A stretch of 64,000 bases of DNA from assembly GCF_900142985.1 (NCBI RefSeq), contig NZ_LT670849.1, positions 372,001-436,000 on the forward strand. The letters run 5' to 3'. The stretch comes from Bradyrhizobium erythrophlei. GTDB lineage: Bacteria; Pseudomonadota; Alphaproteobacteria; Rhizobiales; Xanthobacteraceae. The position numbers and the translations under genes are program-made. Shown in pieces: positions 43,747 to 52,527 of the stretch (position 1 is its first letter; each line of letters opens with the position of its first letter). The notes under the pieces are model-generated. The model was not told the origin of the DNA. It did not search any database and saw nothing but the letters and a program-made list of their open reading frames with translations.

Positions 43747-44622
43747 ATGAAACGCAGAAGCTTCTTAGTCGCCTTCACGGTCGGCGGCCTGTCTCTTGCC
43801 TTCGACCATGCTTCCGGCCAGTCGGCGCCGAACCCCGCCAAGTTGCGGGTGGCGCTCCTCCCCGACGAGAACGCGTCCACGATTATCCAGAATGCGGCAC
43901 CGTTGAAAGCCTATCTCGAGCACAGCCTCGGCAAGGACATCGAGCTCGTCGTCACCACCGACTATTCCTCGATGATCGAGGCGATGCGGTTCGGGCGGAT
44001 CGAAGTCGCATATTTCGGTCCACTCTCCTACGTGCTGGCCAAGTCGAAAGCTCCCGAGATCGAACCGTTTGCCGTCGGCGTTTCGAAGGGCTCACCGACC
44101 TACAAGAGCGTCATCATCGCGCGGGCCGATGGCCCCGTGAAGACGCTCGCCGACATCAGGGGAAAGATGGTTGGATTTGGCGACTTCGCCTCCACGTCCA
44201 GCCACCTGATTCCGCGGGCACTGCTGGCCCGCGACGGCCTGATCGGCGACACCGACTACAAATATGTTCTCCTCGGAGCACATGATGCGGTCGCGCGTGC
44301 CGTGCAGTCGGGTCAAGTTCAGGCCGGCGGTCTTAGTCAGGAAATCTTCAAATCGCTGGTCGCCAAGGGTTCGATCGACGGCGACAAGTTGATCATTCTG
44401 GCAGAAAGTGATCCGATTCCGAATTATCCGATCACCATGCAGGGGTATCTGGCCCCCGAATTCAAGGTCTCGATCAGGAAGGCGTTCCTCGAGCTCAACG
44501 ACAAGGACATTTTGAAGACGTTTCGCGCGGAAGGCTTCGTGGCGACGGACGACCACGCCTACGACATTCTGCGCGAAACAGCAAAGCTGCTCGATCTCGA
44601 TCTTGCAAAGTTCAAGGGATGA
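43747..44622 (+). CDS. ptxB: Phosphite/phosphonate ABC transporter substrate-binding protein
   Basis: 291-residue periplasmic protein of the PhnD/PtxB family. The N-terminus MKRRSFLVAFTVGGLSLAF has a twin-arginine-like signal. The mature part carries LRVALLPDENASTIIQNA, LVVTTDYSSMIEAMRFG, VAYFGPLSYVLA (the anion-binding YFGPLSY segment), VGFGDFASTSSHLIP and a C-terminal EGFVATDDHAYDILR. Its stop overlaps the ptxC start (ATGA). Confidence 0.92.
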   Translation: MKRRSFLVAFTVGGLSLAFDHASGQSAPNPAKLRVALLPDENASTIIQNAAPLKAYLEHSLGKDIELVVTTDYSSMIEAMRFGRIEVAYFGPLSYVLAKSKAPEIEPFAVGVSKGSPTYKSVIIARADGPVKTLADIRGKMVGFGDFASTSSHLIPRALLARDGLIGDTDYKYVLLGAHDAVARAVQSGQVQAGGLSQEIFKSLVAKGSIDGDKLIILAESDPIPNYPITMQGYLAPEFKVSIRKAFLELNDKDILKTFRAEGFVATDDHAYDILRETAKLLDLDLAKFKG

Positions 44623-45428
44623 ACACTTCCGCCCCCTCACTCTACGACGACATCCTGGCTCGCGAAGGAGCGATGCGGCTCAAACGCGGCGCCGGTATAT
44701 TTGTGATCATTATTCTGATCGTCGTTGCGATGGCGCTCACCGGCCTGCTTGATCCCCAGCGCTTCTTGGACGCTTGGCCGGCGATCAAGCAGCTATCCAG
44801 CGAAATGTTTCCGCCGGATTTCAGGCGTTATCAGAACTGGCTGAGGCCGCTTGCTGATACGTTGGCGATGTCGGTCGCAGGAACCGCCCTTGCCGTCTCG
44901 CTCTCGCTGTTGCTGGCCTTGTTTGCCGCCCGCAACACGACGCCCAACATCTTTGTTTACCATGCGACACGCACGCTCTTTAATCTGCTGCGATCGATCC
45001 CGGAACTCATCATGGGCATTATCTTCGTTGCCATGGTTGGCTTCGGGGCACTGCCCGGCGTGTTGGCGGTCGGTTTCCACTCAGTCGGAATGATCGGCAA
45101 GTTCTTCGCCGAAAGCATCGAGCATGTTGATCCAAAGCGGGTCGAGGCTGCCCGCGCGGCCGGCGCCTCGCCACTCCAGGTCGTCTTTCATGCGGTGCTG
45201 CCGCAGGTCCTGCCCCAGCTGGCGGACACCACTATTTATCGCTGGGAATACAATTTTCGCGCCTCGACCGTGCTCGGTGCGGTCGGTGCCGGCGGCATTG
45301 GCTTCGAATTGATCGCCGCACTCCGGGTGCTCGAATACGCGCAGGTATCGGCGCTTCTCATCTGTATTCTGATCTGCGTAACGATTGTCGACGGCATCGG
45401 CAGCGCGCTGCGAAGCTATCTCAAGTGA
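44619..45428 (+). CDS. ptxC: Phosphite/phosphonate ABC transporter permease
   Basis: 269-residue inner-membrane permease of the PhnE/PtxC family with about six helices; the first is near residues 26-45. The ATPase-contact segment reads KRVEAARAAGASPLQVVFHAVLPQ in two overlapping parts (VEAARAAGASPLQ, VVFHAVLPQVLPQ), with YRWEYNFRASTVLGAVGAGG following, which is diagnostic of PhnE-type permeases. Translationally coupled to ptxB and 12 bp before ptxD. Confidence 0.92.
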   Translation: MNTSAPSLYDDILAREGAMRLKRGAGIFVIIILIVVAMALTGLLDPQRFLDAWPAIKQLSSEMFPPDFRRYQNWLRPLADTLAMSVAGTALAVSLSLLLALFAARNTTPNIFVYHATRTLFNLLRSIPELIMGIIFVAMVGFGALPGVLAVGFHSVGMIGKFFAESIEHVDPKRVEAARAAGASPLQVVFHAVLPQVLPQLADTTIYRWEYNFRASTVLGAVGAGGIGFELIAALRVLEYAQVSALLICILICVTIVDGIGSALRSYLK

Positions 45429-45440
45429 GCGAGTAATGTC

Positions 45441-46475
45441 TTGACAGGAAAACCGAAGATCGTGGCAACCAACCCAGTCTTTCCCGAGACACGGGCTCTG
45501 CTCGAAGAGCACGCAACGGTCGACGTCAACCCAACGGTTGAGCCGTGGACCTACGAAGAGGTGCGGCGACACTGCCGGGATGCAACCGCACTGCTCGCAT
45601 TCATGACTGACAGGGTCGATGCGGAATTCCTCGCCGCCTGTCCAAACCTTCGCGTCATCGGAGCGGCGCTCAAGGGCTTCGACAACATCGACGTTCAAGC
45701 TGCGACGAACGCCGGGGTATGGCTCACCATTGTGCCGGATCTGTTGACCGTGCCAACCGCAGAGTTGACCATCGGCCTTATGCTTTCACTCGGGCGAAAC
45801 ATCATGGCCGGCGATCGAAATATCAAACAGCACGGCTTTCACGGCTGGCGCGCCGAGCTCTATGGAGCCGGCCTGGCGGGCAATACGGTTGGCATCGTCG
45901 GATTCGGCCTTGTCGGACAGGCGATTGCCGAACGTCTCGCTGGATTCGAGTGTCGTCTGTTGGCCTATGACCAATCGATGTCGGCAGCGATGGAGAAATT
46001 CTGGCAGCCCCGTGTCACGACGGCGAGCTTTCAGGAAGTAATCGCACGCTCCGATTACATCGTCTTGGCGTTGCCGCTAACCGCCGAGACCAGGCACATT
46101 ATCAGTTCAAGAACGATTGCCGATATGAAGCCGGGCGCGCGACTGGTGAATCCGGCTCGCGGATCTCTGGTTGACGAGGCCGCAGTCGCCGACGCCATCG
46201 ATCGCGGGCACCTGTCGGGCTATGCGGCTGACGTCTTCGAATGCGAAGACTGGGCTCTACAAAACCGCCCAAGGCGCATCGATCCGCGGCTTACGAATTC
46301 GTCGGCCCCGACCGTTTTCACACCCCACATTGGATCGGGCGTCACGGAGATCAGGCGCCAGATCGAGCTCTCGGCAGCGCGCAGCATCCTGGATGCGCTC
46401 GCCGGCCAGGTCCCGTTTGGCGCCGTCAACAATCCGGGCAAGCAGTTCGTTCATGCTCAATCTGGTGCACGCTAG
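45441..46475 (+). CDS. ptxD: NAD-dependent phosphite dehydrogenase
   Basis: Oxidises phosphite to phosphate with reduction of NAD. 344 residues of the D-2-hydroxyacid dehydrogenase family with strong PtxD marks: FMTDRVDAEFL, AALKGFDNIDV, VPDLLTVPTAELTIGL, NAD-binding GIVGFGLVGQAIA with Asp177 after the second strand (NAD over NADP), catalytic Arg240 (NPARGSLVDEAA), a Glu in YAADVFECEDWA (267-269), the RPRRIDP segment and His296 (FTPHIGSG). Start is TTG at 45441, because homologues begin at the same point (KPKIVAT) and no ATG is available; low-efficiency initiation may limit output. Overlaps ptxE by 23 bp. Confidence 0.93.
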   Translation: MTGKPKIVATNPVFPETRALLEEHATVDVNPTVEPWTYEEVRRHCRDATALLAFMTDRVDAEFLAACPNLRVIGAALKGFDNIDVQAATNAGVWLTIVPDLLTVPTAELTIGLMLSLGRNIMAGDRNIKQHGFHGWRAELYGAGLAGNTVGIVGFGLVGQAIAERLAGFECRLLAYDQSMSAAMEKFWQPRVTTASFQEVIARSDYIVLALPLTAETRHIISSRTIADMKPGARLVNPARGSLVDEAAVADAIDRGHLSGYAADVFECEDWALQNRPRRIDPRLTNSSAPTVFTPHIGSGVTEIRRQIELSAARSILDALAGQVPFGAVNNPGKQFVHAQSGAR

Positions 46476-47319
46476 GACATTTCTCGCCGTTCTCAGCGAG
46501 CGCGGCTTTCGCGCGGCGGCGCGAGGCCTCAAGCTATCGCCCTCGACCGTCGTCGAGCATATCAAGCAGCTCGAGGCAGATCTGGCCGCGCCGTTGCTTG
46601 TACGCCGGCGCGGGATTGTCGAAGCTACCGCTCACGGCGCGGTGTTTGCGCCACTTGCCCGCGCGATGGTCGAGACGGCCGAGCGCAGTCGAGCCATTGT
46701 TGCTCAGGCTGCCTTACGGATCGCCGCGTCCAGCAACATTGGCACCTATCTGCTGCAATCAATGCTGGCCGAGTTTCAGGCCGCCAATCCGATACCGGTC
46801 GATCTCTGGATCGGCGCCAACCCCGAGGTTGCCGAGCGTCTGAAAAATGGACGTGCCGACGTGGCGCTGATGGAATGGTGGAGCGATCAGCCGGGCTTTT
46901 GCGAGTACGGCTGGCGGAAGGAGCCACTGGTTATCATTGTCGCGCCCGACCATCCTTGGGCAGCACGCAATGGCGTCGAGGCTGAGGAGCTCGCAGGCCA
47001 GATCCTGTTGGGCGGCGAACCTGGAACAGGAACGAACACGATCCTGAGGAAACAACTCGGTGCCGTCGCGGGTACGGCCGTCGGCGGCTTGGGAAATACG
47101 GAGGCGGTCAAACGGGCTGTCCGCGCCGGTCGAGGCATCTCGCTTGTCATCGCAGCGGCGGTGACGGATGAAATCAAAGCGGGCCAGCTCGTCGCAGTGC
47201 CGCTCAGCGGAATTGAACTCACGAAAGAATTGAAAATCATTTCGCCGGCCGGATTGCCGGAAGCTGCGCCCGCTTCGCGCTTTGTCGGCCATGTTCTCAG
47301 CAATGCTTGTTCTGGTTGA
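46453..47319 (+). CDS. ptxE: LysR-family regulator of the phosphite operon
   Basis: 288 residues from the ATG at 46453 (MLNLVHARTFLAVLSE). Winged helix-turn-helix in residues about 1-60 (GFRAAARGLKLSPSTVVEHI), then a LysR effector domain with VDLWIGANPEVAERL, RADVALMEWW and VKRAVRAGRGISLVI. The upstream frame to 46171 overlaps ptxD and is not protein-like. Overlap with ptxD by 23 bp suggests coupling. The gene order matches the ptxABCDE operon known from Pseudomonas stutzeri. The inverted repeat at 42875-42901 is a possible target. Confidence 0.88.
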   Translation: MLNLVHARTFLAVLSERGFRAAARGLKLSPSTVVEHIKQLEADLAAPLLVRRRGIVEATAHGAVFAPLARAMVETAERSRAIVAQAALRIAASSNIGTYLLQSMLAEFQAANPIPVDLWIGANPEVAERLKNGRADVALMEWWSDQPGFCEYGWRKEPLVIIVAPDHPWAARNGVEAEELAGQILLGGEPGTGTNTILRKQLGAVAGTAVGGLGNTEAVKRAVRAGRGISLVIAAAVTDEIKAGQLVAVPLSGIELTKELKIISPAGLPEAAPASRFVGHVLSNACSG

Positions 47320-47336
47320 GCCGCCATGTCGGTCAA

Positions 47337-47996
47337 TCACCGAATTTTGCGGAACGTCAGATTGAGACGCTGCGGTCCCATCAGGGGATGATTGCCTTCC
47401 GCAAGCGGTGCGACGCCGTGATAGAACAACCGCGACGGCCCGCCCCACACCGCGATATCGCCGTGCTCCAGGCGAAAACGGCGCGGCTTGTCGCTTCGCT
47501 TCAGGCCGCCGAACATAAAGATTGCAGGCAGGCCCAATGACACCGAAACGATCGGTGCGCCAAAATCGAGTTCGTCCTTGTCCTGGTGCAACGACATCTT
47601 CGCACCGGGAACGTAGCGGTTGATCAGGCAAACGTCCGGCGCAAATCCGGCAAAACCTCCGCTTAGCGCGGCACTATCGGCGAGCTCTCGAAGCATTGGA
47701 GGCATCGCCGGCCACGGCTTGCCGGTTTCGGGATCGTCAGGACTATAGCGGTAGCCGCTGCGGTCGGTGACCCAGCCCCCGCTGCCGCAATTGGTCATCG
47801 CAACCGACATCCGATGCCCGCCCGGGGTGAACATGCGCCGGAACGGCGCAACCGCCACGATGTCGCGCAGTGCGGCGATCAGCTCCGCTTCACGGTCACC
47901 GACGAAGGAGCGCAAGAGCACGGCGCCTTCGGCCATCTCTTCCCGTGAAGCCCGCACAATGGGAAGGCAAGAAAACAGATCCGCCGTCAACGTCAC
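47337..47996 (-). CDS. alkB: DNA oxidative demethylase AlkB
   Basis: 219-residue Fe(II)/2-oxoglutarate dioxygenase that repairs alkylated bases (1-methyladenine, 3-methylcytosine). The catalytic HXD is HQDKDE, with the downstream His in FYHGVAPL and the 2OG-binding RLNLTFRKIR at the C-terminus; MTNCGSGGW and INRYVPGAKMSLH are typical of bacterial AlkB. Convergent with ptxE (17 bp). Next to another 2OG-oxygenase gene on the same strand (48016). Confidence 0.94.
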   Translation of the reverse strand: MTLTADLFSCLPIVRASREEMAEGAVLLRSFVGDREAELIAALRDIVAVAPFRRMFTPGGHRMSVAMTNCGSGGWVTDRSGYRYSPDDPETGKPWPAMPPMLRELADSAALSGGFAGFAPDVCLINRYVPGAKMSLHQDKDELDFGAPIVSVSLGLPAIFMFGGLKRSDKPRRFRLEHGDIAVWGGPSRLFYHGVAPLAEGNHPLMGPQRLNLTFRKIR

Positions 47997-48015
47997 CGAC
48001 CCTCACAACAATTCG

Positions 48016-48762
48016 TCACTTGGCATCATGGAAGATCACGCCGACCGTATGACGGCGGCCGGAACGGAGCCGGCTGACGCCGTGACGCATATTGACACGA
48101 TAGACACCACGCGTCCCCTGCACCGGGCGGACATGCACAGCAAACGCCACGCCGTCACCCTGGCGCAGCGGTACCACTTCCGCACGCGACTGCATCCGCG
48201 GCCGCTGCTCGGTCAGCACGAACTCGCCGCCTTCGAAATCACGACGGGGTTCCGACAACAGGATCGCCACCTGCAACGGGAACACATGCTCGCCATAGAG
48301 GTCCTGATGCAGGCAGTTGTAGTCACCCTCCTCGTATTGCAGGAGCAGCGGCGTCGGCCGGAGCTGGCCCGCTTTGTGGCAGCGCTCCAGAAATGCCTCG
48401 TGGCTTTCGGGATAGCGGATATCGATCCCCATCGCTTGATTCCAGCTGTTAGCGATGGATTGAAGGCGGGCGTAGAGCAGCGGCCGTAATTCCGCAATCG
48501 GCTCCGGCAGCGGGTAGGCGAAATACTTGTATTCGCCGCGACCGAATCCGTGGCGGCCCATCACAACCCGGCTGCGAAAGATCTTGTCCTCGGGATAGAG
48601 TTCAGCCAACGCGCGGCATTCGTCGGCCGTGAGCAATCCCTTCAGCACGGTGCAACCCTGTGCATCGAGATCGCCCGCAGCCTTGCTCCAGTCGATCGCC
48701 GCCACACGGGCGGCAGCGTCGGATTCAAATCCGGGCGTGGTCTTTTGTGCTGATGTCTTCAT
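48016..48762 (-). CDS. 2OG-Fe(II) oxygenase of unknown target
   Basis: 248-residue jelly-roll dioxygenase. The metal pair is in DYNCLHQDLYGEHVFPLQ (HXD), the distal His in NMRHGVSRLRSGRRHTVG, with the Arg of RRHTVGVIFHD binding 2-oxoglutarate. ATG at 48762 (MKTSAQKTT); a start at 48798 would add 12 residues. Nineteen bp upstream of alkB on the same strand, it may belong to an alkylation-response pair. The substrate is not evident. Confidence 0.88.
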   Translation of the reverse strand: MKTSAQKTTPGFESDAAARVAAIDWSKAAGDLDAQGCTVLKGLLTADECRALAELYPEDKIFRSRVVMGRHGFGRGEYKYFAYPLPEPIAELRPLLYARLQSIANSWNQAMGIDIRYPESHEAFLERCHKAGQLRPTPLLLQYEEGDYNCLHQDLYGEHVFPLQVAILLSEPRRDFEGGEFVLTEQRPRMQSRAEVVPLRQGDGVAFAVHVRPVQGTRGVYRVNMRHGVSRLRSGRRHTVGVIFHDAK

Positions 48763-48809
48763 GCCAGCACCGTCGCAAGTCAGGAGCCCTGGAGCCACCC
48801 GATTTCCGG

Positions 48810-49499
48810 CTAACCCAGCACGGGTAGCTCGACGACATCATAGGCGTGGCGGATGCTGCGCTTCAGGACGGGGTCCTCAAGTTCGCACTCGAACCGGCTG
48901 GACGGCCGGATGCCGCCCTTGGCGGCAAACGTGCCGCCGAACATGGCGCAACCGTCCGGCAGCTTGCCGCCGGCAAAGCCGCGCTTGAGCAGTTCCGAGA
49001 CCGGCAGCATCGCCTCCAGCGTACCCTCCTGATAGAGCTCCCGCTTGCCCGCGATCCAGGCATGGGAACGCAGGATCAGGCGGTCCCAATGACCGATGAC
49101 GTCTTCGAGTTCCCACAATGTCGAGGCCATCGGCTTGTCGCACATCTGCTTCGACACCGTGACGCTGTAGCCCTCAACCTTGCGGTCGGTATGGTCGGAG
49201 CCGAGGCCGACGAAGGTCCGGCCCTGCCAGCCGACCAGAACGAACTCGACCTCGCCGCTGGAATTTCCGCCGCAGACCTCGATGCTGTCTTCCTGTGTCA
49301 GCCGCCGCGCCGAGCAACGGTAATAGATCGGTGTCGTTGCCGGCCGCGCGATGCCGATCGCCTCAAGCTCGGCGATGTGCTTGTCGCGCGCGACCGGATC
49401 ACGCCCGGTCCAGCCGGCGATCACCGCCTGGTCGATCGCAAGCGTCAGCGGCGTGGTGCCGCCATCCCTGGTTTCGATGGTAAAGGTCAGGTCAAACAT
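48810..49499 (-). CDS. DUF2848 family protein
   Basis: 229 residues beginning MFDLTFTIETRDGG. The start at 49499 is set by overlap with the amidase gene (8 bp) and by the end of similarity; upstream sequence lies inside the amidase in another frame. Visible stretches: VIAGWTGRDPVARDKHI, EDSIEVCGGNSSGEVEFV, VGLGSDHTDRKVEGYSVTVS, LILRSHAWIAGKRELYQEG and AMFGGTFAAKGGI. The family is uncharacterised and often beside amidases and transporters; VGLGSDHTDR and SGEVEFV hint at a hydrolase or FAH-like fold, which is inference. Confidence 0.85.
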   Translation of the reverse strand: MFDLTFTIETRDGGTTPLTLAIDQAVIAGWTGRDPVARDKHIAELEAIGIARPATTPIYYRCSARRLTQEDSIEVCGGNSSGEVEFVLVGWQGRTFVGLGSDHTDRKVEGYSVTVSKQMCDKPMASTLWELEDVIGHWDRLILRSHAWIAGKRELYQEGTLEAMLPVSELLKRGFAGGKLPDGCAMFGGTFAAKGGIRPSSRFECELEDPVLKRSIRHAYDVVELPVLG

Positions 49500-50841
49500 G
49501 GAGTGCAGCCTCCACGCCGGCCGCGAGTTCGAAGATACGGCGGTCCGAACCGCCGGCCGCGGCCAGCATGAAGCCGACCGGCGCTTCGCCATGGCGATGG
49601 CACGGCAGTGAAATGGCGCAGCCATCCATCATGTTGATCAGTGTACAATTGCGCAAGGAAAGCAGGTTCGCCTTCGTGAACGCATGGTCATCGGCGAGAT
49701 CGGAGATGCGCGGCGGCGTGATCGCGCAAGTCGGCATCACCACAGCGTCATAGGGGGATATCCGCGCATTCGCGCGCGCGATCATCGATGTTCGCGCCTG
49801 GAGAATATCGATGTAGTCGGCAGCCGTGATCGCTTCGCCGCGCACGATGCGCGAGGAGACGCGGGGATCGTAGATATCGCCGTGGTTCTCGATCAGGTAG
49901 CGGTGCCAGGCGTAGCTTTCAGCCGCGGCAAAGCCGCCCTTGCTGTTCATGACGGCGACATCGAGAAATTCGGGCACCTCGATTCGTTCGATCGATGCAC
50001 CCAGCCTCGACAGTTTCTCGAGCGTTCGCTCGAAAGCCCGCGCCACCTGATCGTCGAGATCGTCGAGCGCCACCGTCGTCGGTACCGCGAACCGCATGCC
50101 CTTGACGGCGCGCGGCTGTAGCGGCCGCACCGGCTCGTCAGCGATCACGGCATCGAGCACCGCGCAGCACTCGACAGTGCGCGCAAGCGGTCCGAAGCTG
50201 TCGAGCGTAAACGATAACGGCACGCCACCGTCGCGCGGAACGCGCTGCTGCGTCGGTTTGAAGCCGACGATGCCATTATAAGCGGCCGGAATCCGGCACG
50301 AGCCCCCGGTATCTGATCCGAGCGCGCCATGGGCCATGCCGTCGGCGACCGATACCGCCGCGCCCGACGATGAACCGCCGGGCACATGTCCGACCTCGCG
50401 TTGCCAGACGCTCTTCGGCGTACCGTAATGCGGATTGATACCGATGCCCGAATAGGCGAACTCGGTCATGTTGGTGCGGCCGATCAGGATGAAGCCAGCG
50501 CGCCGCAGGCGCGACACCACCGGCGCGTCGGCCTCGGCGGCCGGTGAATCATCGAGCGCCCGCGAACCGGCGCGCGTGACCTGGCCCTTGATGTCGAACA
50601 AATCCTTGATCGAGATTGGAATGCCGGCAAACGGCGACGGCGCGGCGCGGACTTCGCGAAGCCGGTCCATGGCCTTGGCTGCTTCGATCGAAGCCTCGAC
50701 ATCGACGTGGACAAAGGCACGGCCTCCTTCACCCGATTTGTCGGCGATCTTGGCCAGACACTCGTCGACAAGCTTGCGCGCGTTGGTGCGCCCGCTTTCG
50801 AGATCGGCCGCCAGGGAGGTCAGTGTCGGGGTCTTCTGCAT
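49492..50841 (-). CDS. Amidase (amidase-signature family)
   Basis: 449-residue amidase-signature hydrolase. Ser-cisSer-Lys triad: Lys79 (PISIKDLFDIKG), the cis serine in GGSSSGAAVSVADG (157-159), and nucleophile Ser181 (GSDTGGSCRIPAA). The long C-terminal part contains YDAVVMPTCAITPP and INMMDGCAISLPCHRHGEAPVG. It hydrolyses an amide bond; in this operon perhaps the imported compound or an intermediate of it. Twenty-three bp after the AtuA-related small gene. Confidence 0.92.
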   Translation of the reverse strand: MQKTPTLTSLAADLESGRTNARKLVDECLAKIADKSGEGGRAFVHVDVEASIEAAKAMDRLREVRAAPSPFAGIPISIKDLFDIKGQVTRAGSRALDDSPAAEADAPVVSRLRRAGFILIGRTNMTEFAYSGIGINPHYGTPKSVWQREVGHVPGGSSSGAAVSVADGMAHGALGSDTGGSCRIPAAYNGIVGFKPTQQRVPRDGGVPLSFTLDSFGPLARTVECCAVLDAVIADEPVRPLQPRAVKGMRFAVPTTVALDDLDDQVARAFERTLEKLSRLGASIERIEVPEFLDVAVMNSKGGFAAAESYAWHRYLIENHGDIYDPRVSSRIVRGEAITAADYIDILQARTSMIARANARISPYDAVVMPTCAITPPRISDLADDHAFTKANLLSLRNCTLINMMDGCAISLPCHRHGEAPVGFMLAAAGGSDRRIFELAAGVEAALHV

Positions 50842-50864
50842 GATTATTGGTTCTCGTCGATCAG

Positions 50865-51185
50865 CTATGGTCTATCGGGTAGAGCATCGATCTCCAGATC
50901 GAGCAAGGCAGAGCTCAGCGATTTGCCATGCGCGTCGAGCGCCAGCGAGCGCGTTACGCCGCCTCCCAGCGCCTTGTCCATCACGAAGTTGAGCGCGAAT
51001 ATTTTGGGCAGCTCATAGCGGACCACCTCGCCTTCGACCACGCCGACGAAATGCGCCTTCACGCGGTCGGGGGTCACCTGCGCGAGCAGCAGCGGATAGT
51101 GCTTCGCATCGTAGGCGATGACGGAGATGTTGGAGATATTGCCCTTGTCGCCGGTGCGGGAATGGGCGATCTCGCGGAGCTTCAT
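50865..51185 (-). CDS. AtuA-related small protein
   Basis: 106 residues: MKLREIAHSRTGDKGNISNISV then YDAKHYPLLLAQVTPDRVKAHF and YELPKIFALNFVMDKALGGG. This matches the small AtuA C-terminal-like domain that accompanies DUF1446/AtuA proteins, sometimes as a fused domain. Together with the large AtuA-like protein it probably forms one complex. The start at 51185 is 4 bp after the AtuA stop; a longer upstream frame inside the AtuA gene is not real. Confidence 0.88.
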   Translation of the reverse strand: MKLREIAHSRTGDKGNISNISVIAYDAKHYPLLLAQVTPDRVKAHFVGVVEGEVVRYELPKIFALNFVMDKALGGGVTRSLALDAHGKSLSSALLDLEIDALPDRP

Positions 51186-51189
51186 GCCA

Positions 51190-52527
51190 TCAACTCCCGA
51201 CGAACTGCACTTGCGGTTTCGCCAGCTCGCGCGGCAACAGCACGGAAGCGACCGCCACGACGTCGCGCGCTGACTTGACAGCCCCGCCCCCGCCGGCCGG
51301 GCCGTTGGTATAAAGCGTTTCGACCTCGTTGCCGATCCGGACGGCTTCACGCAGGTTGTCGGTGCGCCCGGTGACGCGAATGCGCACCTCATAGGGTTCA
51401 TTGGCGCGCGAGGAAGCCTGTGCACCATGCAGGGAATCGACGCCGATCAGGTCGAACCGCAATTCGTTCGTTACGACGCCCGTGAGCTTCAGCCGTTCGC
51501 GAACGATATCGAGCGCGAGCCGGCCGCGCGCCAGCGCGCCGGGACCGGCATAGGACATCTGGCCTTCGCCGATGAAGCTGTCGACATAACCGACCGAGAT
51601 TTTAAGCGTCGGCGGGCGCTCGCGACCCCGTCCGCCGCTGATCCGCACGCGGTCCTTGCCGATCTCCTCGATCTCGACTTGCGAGAAATCCGCAATCACA
51701 TCCGGCTGCATATATCTGACGGGATCGTGCACCTCGTAGAGCAGTTGCTCCTTGCAGGTCTGCGCGGTGACCGCGCCGCCGGAGCCCTCGACCTTGGTGA
51801 TGATGAGACTGCCGTCCTCGCCGACTTCGCCGATCGGAAAGCCAAGCCGCGCGAGGCCCTCGACGTCCTTGAACGTGGGATCGGCGAAATAGCCGCCGGT
51901 GACCTGGCCCGCGCATTCCAGCATGTGGCCAGCGACGATGCCCTTGCCAAGCAGGTTCCAGTCGTCCATCGGCCAGCCGAAGGCGTGGATCAGTGGCGCA
52001 AGGAAAAGCGCGGGATCGGAGGCGCGGCCGGTGATCACGACGTCGGCGCCACCGCTCAGCGCTTCGGCCATCGGAGCCGCGCCGAGATAGGCGTTAGCCG
52101 AGATCAGGCGGTTGCCGAACTGACTGATCCTGCCGTCGAACTCCATGATCGGCAGATCGCCCTGCTTGCAGGCGTCGAGAACGTCGTCACCGACGACCGC
52201 CGCGACTTTCAAGGAAAGACCCAATGATTTTGCGATCGCCGCCGTCTTGCGGGCGGCCGCGAGCGGATTGGCCGCGCCCATATTGGTGACGATCTTGATG
52301 CCCTTGGCGGCGCAGACCGGCAGCACTGCACGCATCCGCTCCTCGAGCAACGGATCGAAGCCGCTTTCCGGATTCTTCATTCGCGCCTGCTGGGCAAGGG
52401 CGACCGTGCGCTCGCCCAGGCATTCGAACACCAGGTATTGAATGTCGCCCTTTTCGGCGAGTTCCACCGCGGGCTCGATGCGATCGCCCGAGTAACCCGC
52501 GCCTGACCCGATCCGGATGGTTCGCAT
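51190..52527 (-). CDS. AtuA-like (DUF1446) protein
   Basis: 445 residues. Start: MRTIRIGSGAGYSGDRIEPAVELAEKGD. Other family stretches: DIQYLVFECLGERTVAL, NMGAANPLAAARKTA, ANAYLGAAPMAEALSGGADVVITGRASDPALF, AGHMLECAGQVTGGYF and DVIADFSQVEIEEIGKDRV. AtuA-like proteins belong to acyclic terpene or isovalerate-type catabolism and to other poorly known pathways; the reaction is not established. ATG at 52527 overlaps the livF stop (TGATG); GTG at 52530 is an alternative. First catabolic gene after the transporter. Confidence 0.9.
   Translation of the reverse strand: MRTIRIGSGAGYSGDRIEPAVELAEKGDIQYLVFECLGERTVALAQQARMKNPESGFDPLLEERMRAVLPVCAAKGIKIVTNMGAANPLAAARKTAAIAKSLGLSLKVAAVVGDDVLDACKQGDLPIMEFDGRISQFGNRLISANAYLGAAPMAEALSGGADVVITGRASDPALFLAPLIHAFGWPMDDWNLLGKGIVAGHMLECAGQVTGGYFADPTFKDVEGLARLGFPIGEVGEDGSLIITKVEGSGGAVTAQTCKEQLLYEVHDPVRYMQPDVIADFSQVEIEEIGKDRVRISGGRGRERPPTLKISVGYVDSFIGEGQMSYAGPGALARGRLALDIVRERLKLTGVVTNELRFDLIGVDSLHGAQASSRANEPYEVRIRVTGRTDNLREAVRIGNEVETLYTNGPAGGGGAVKSARDVVAVASVLLPRELAKPQVQFVGS

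Noticed and set aside
46171..46452. Longer 382-residue version of the LysR regulator starting at 46171
   Set aside because: The extra 94 residues lie in another frame of ptxD, are Arg/Ser-rich, and precede the normal LysR N-terminus at 46453.
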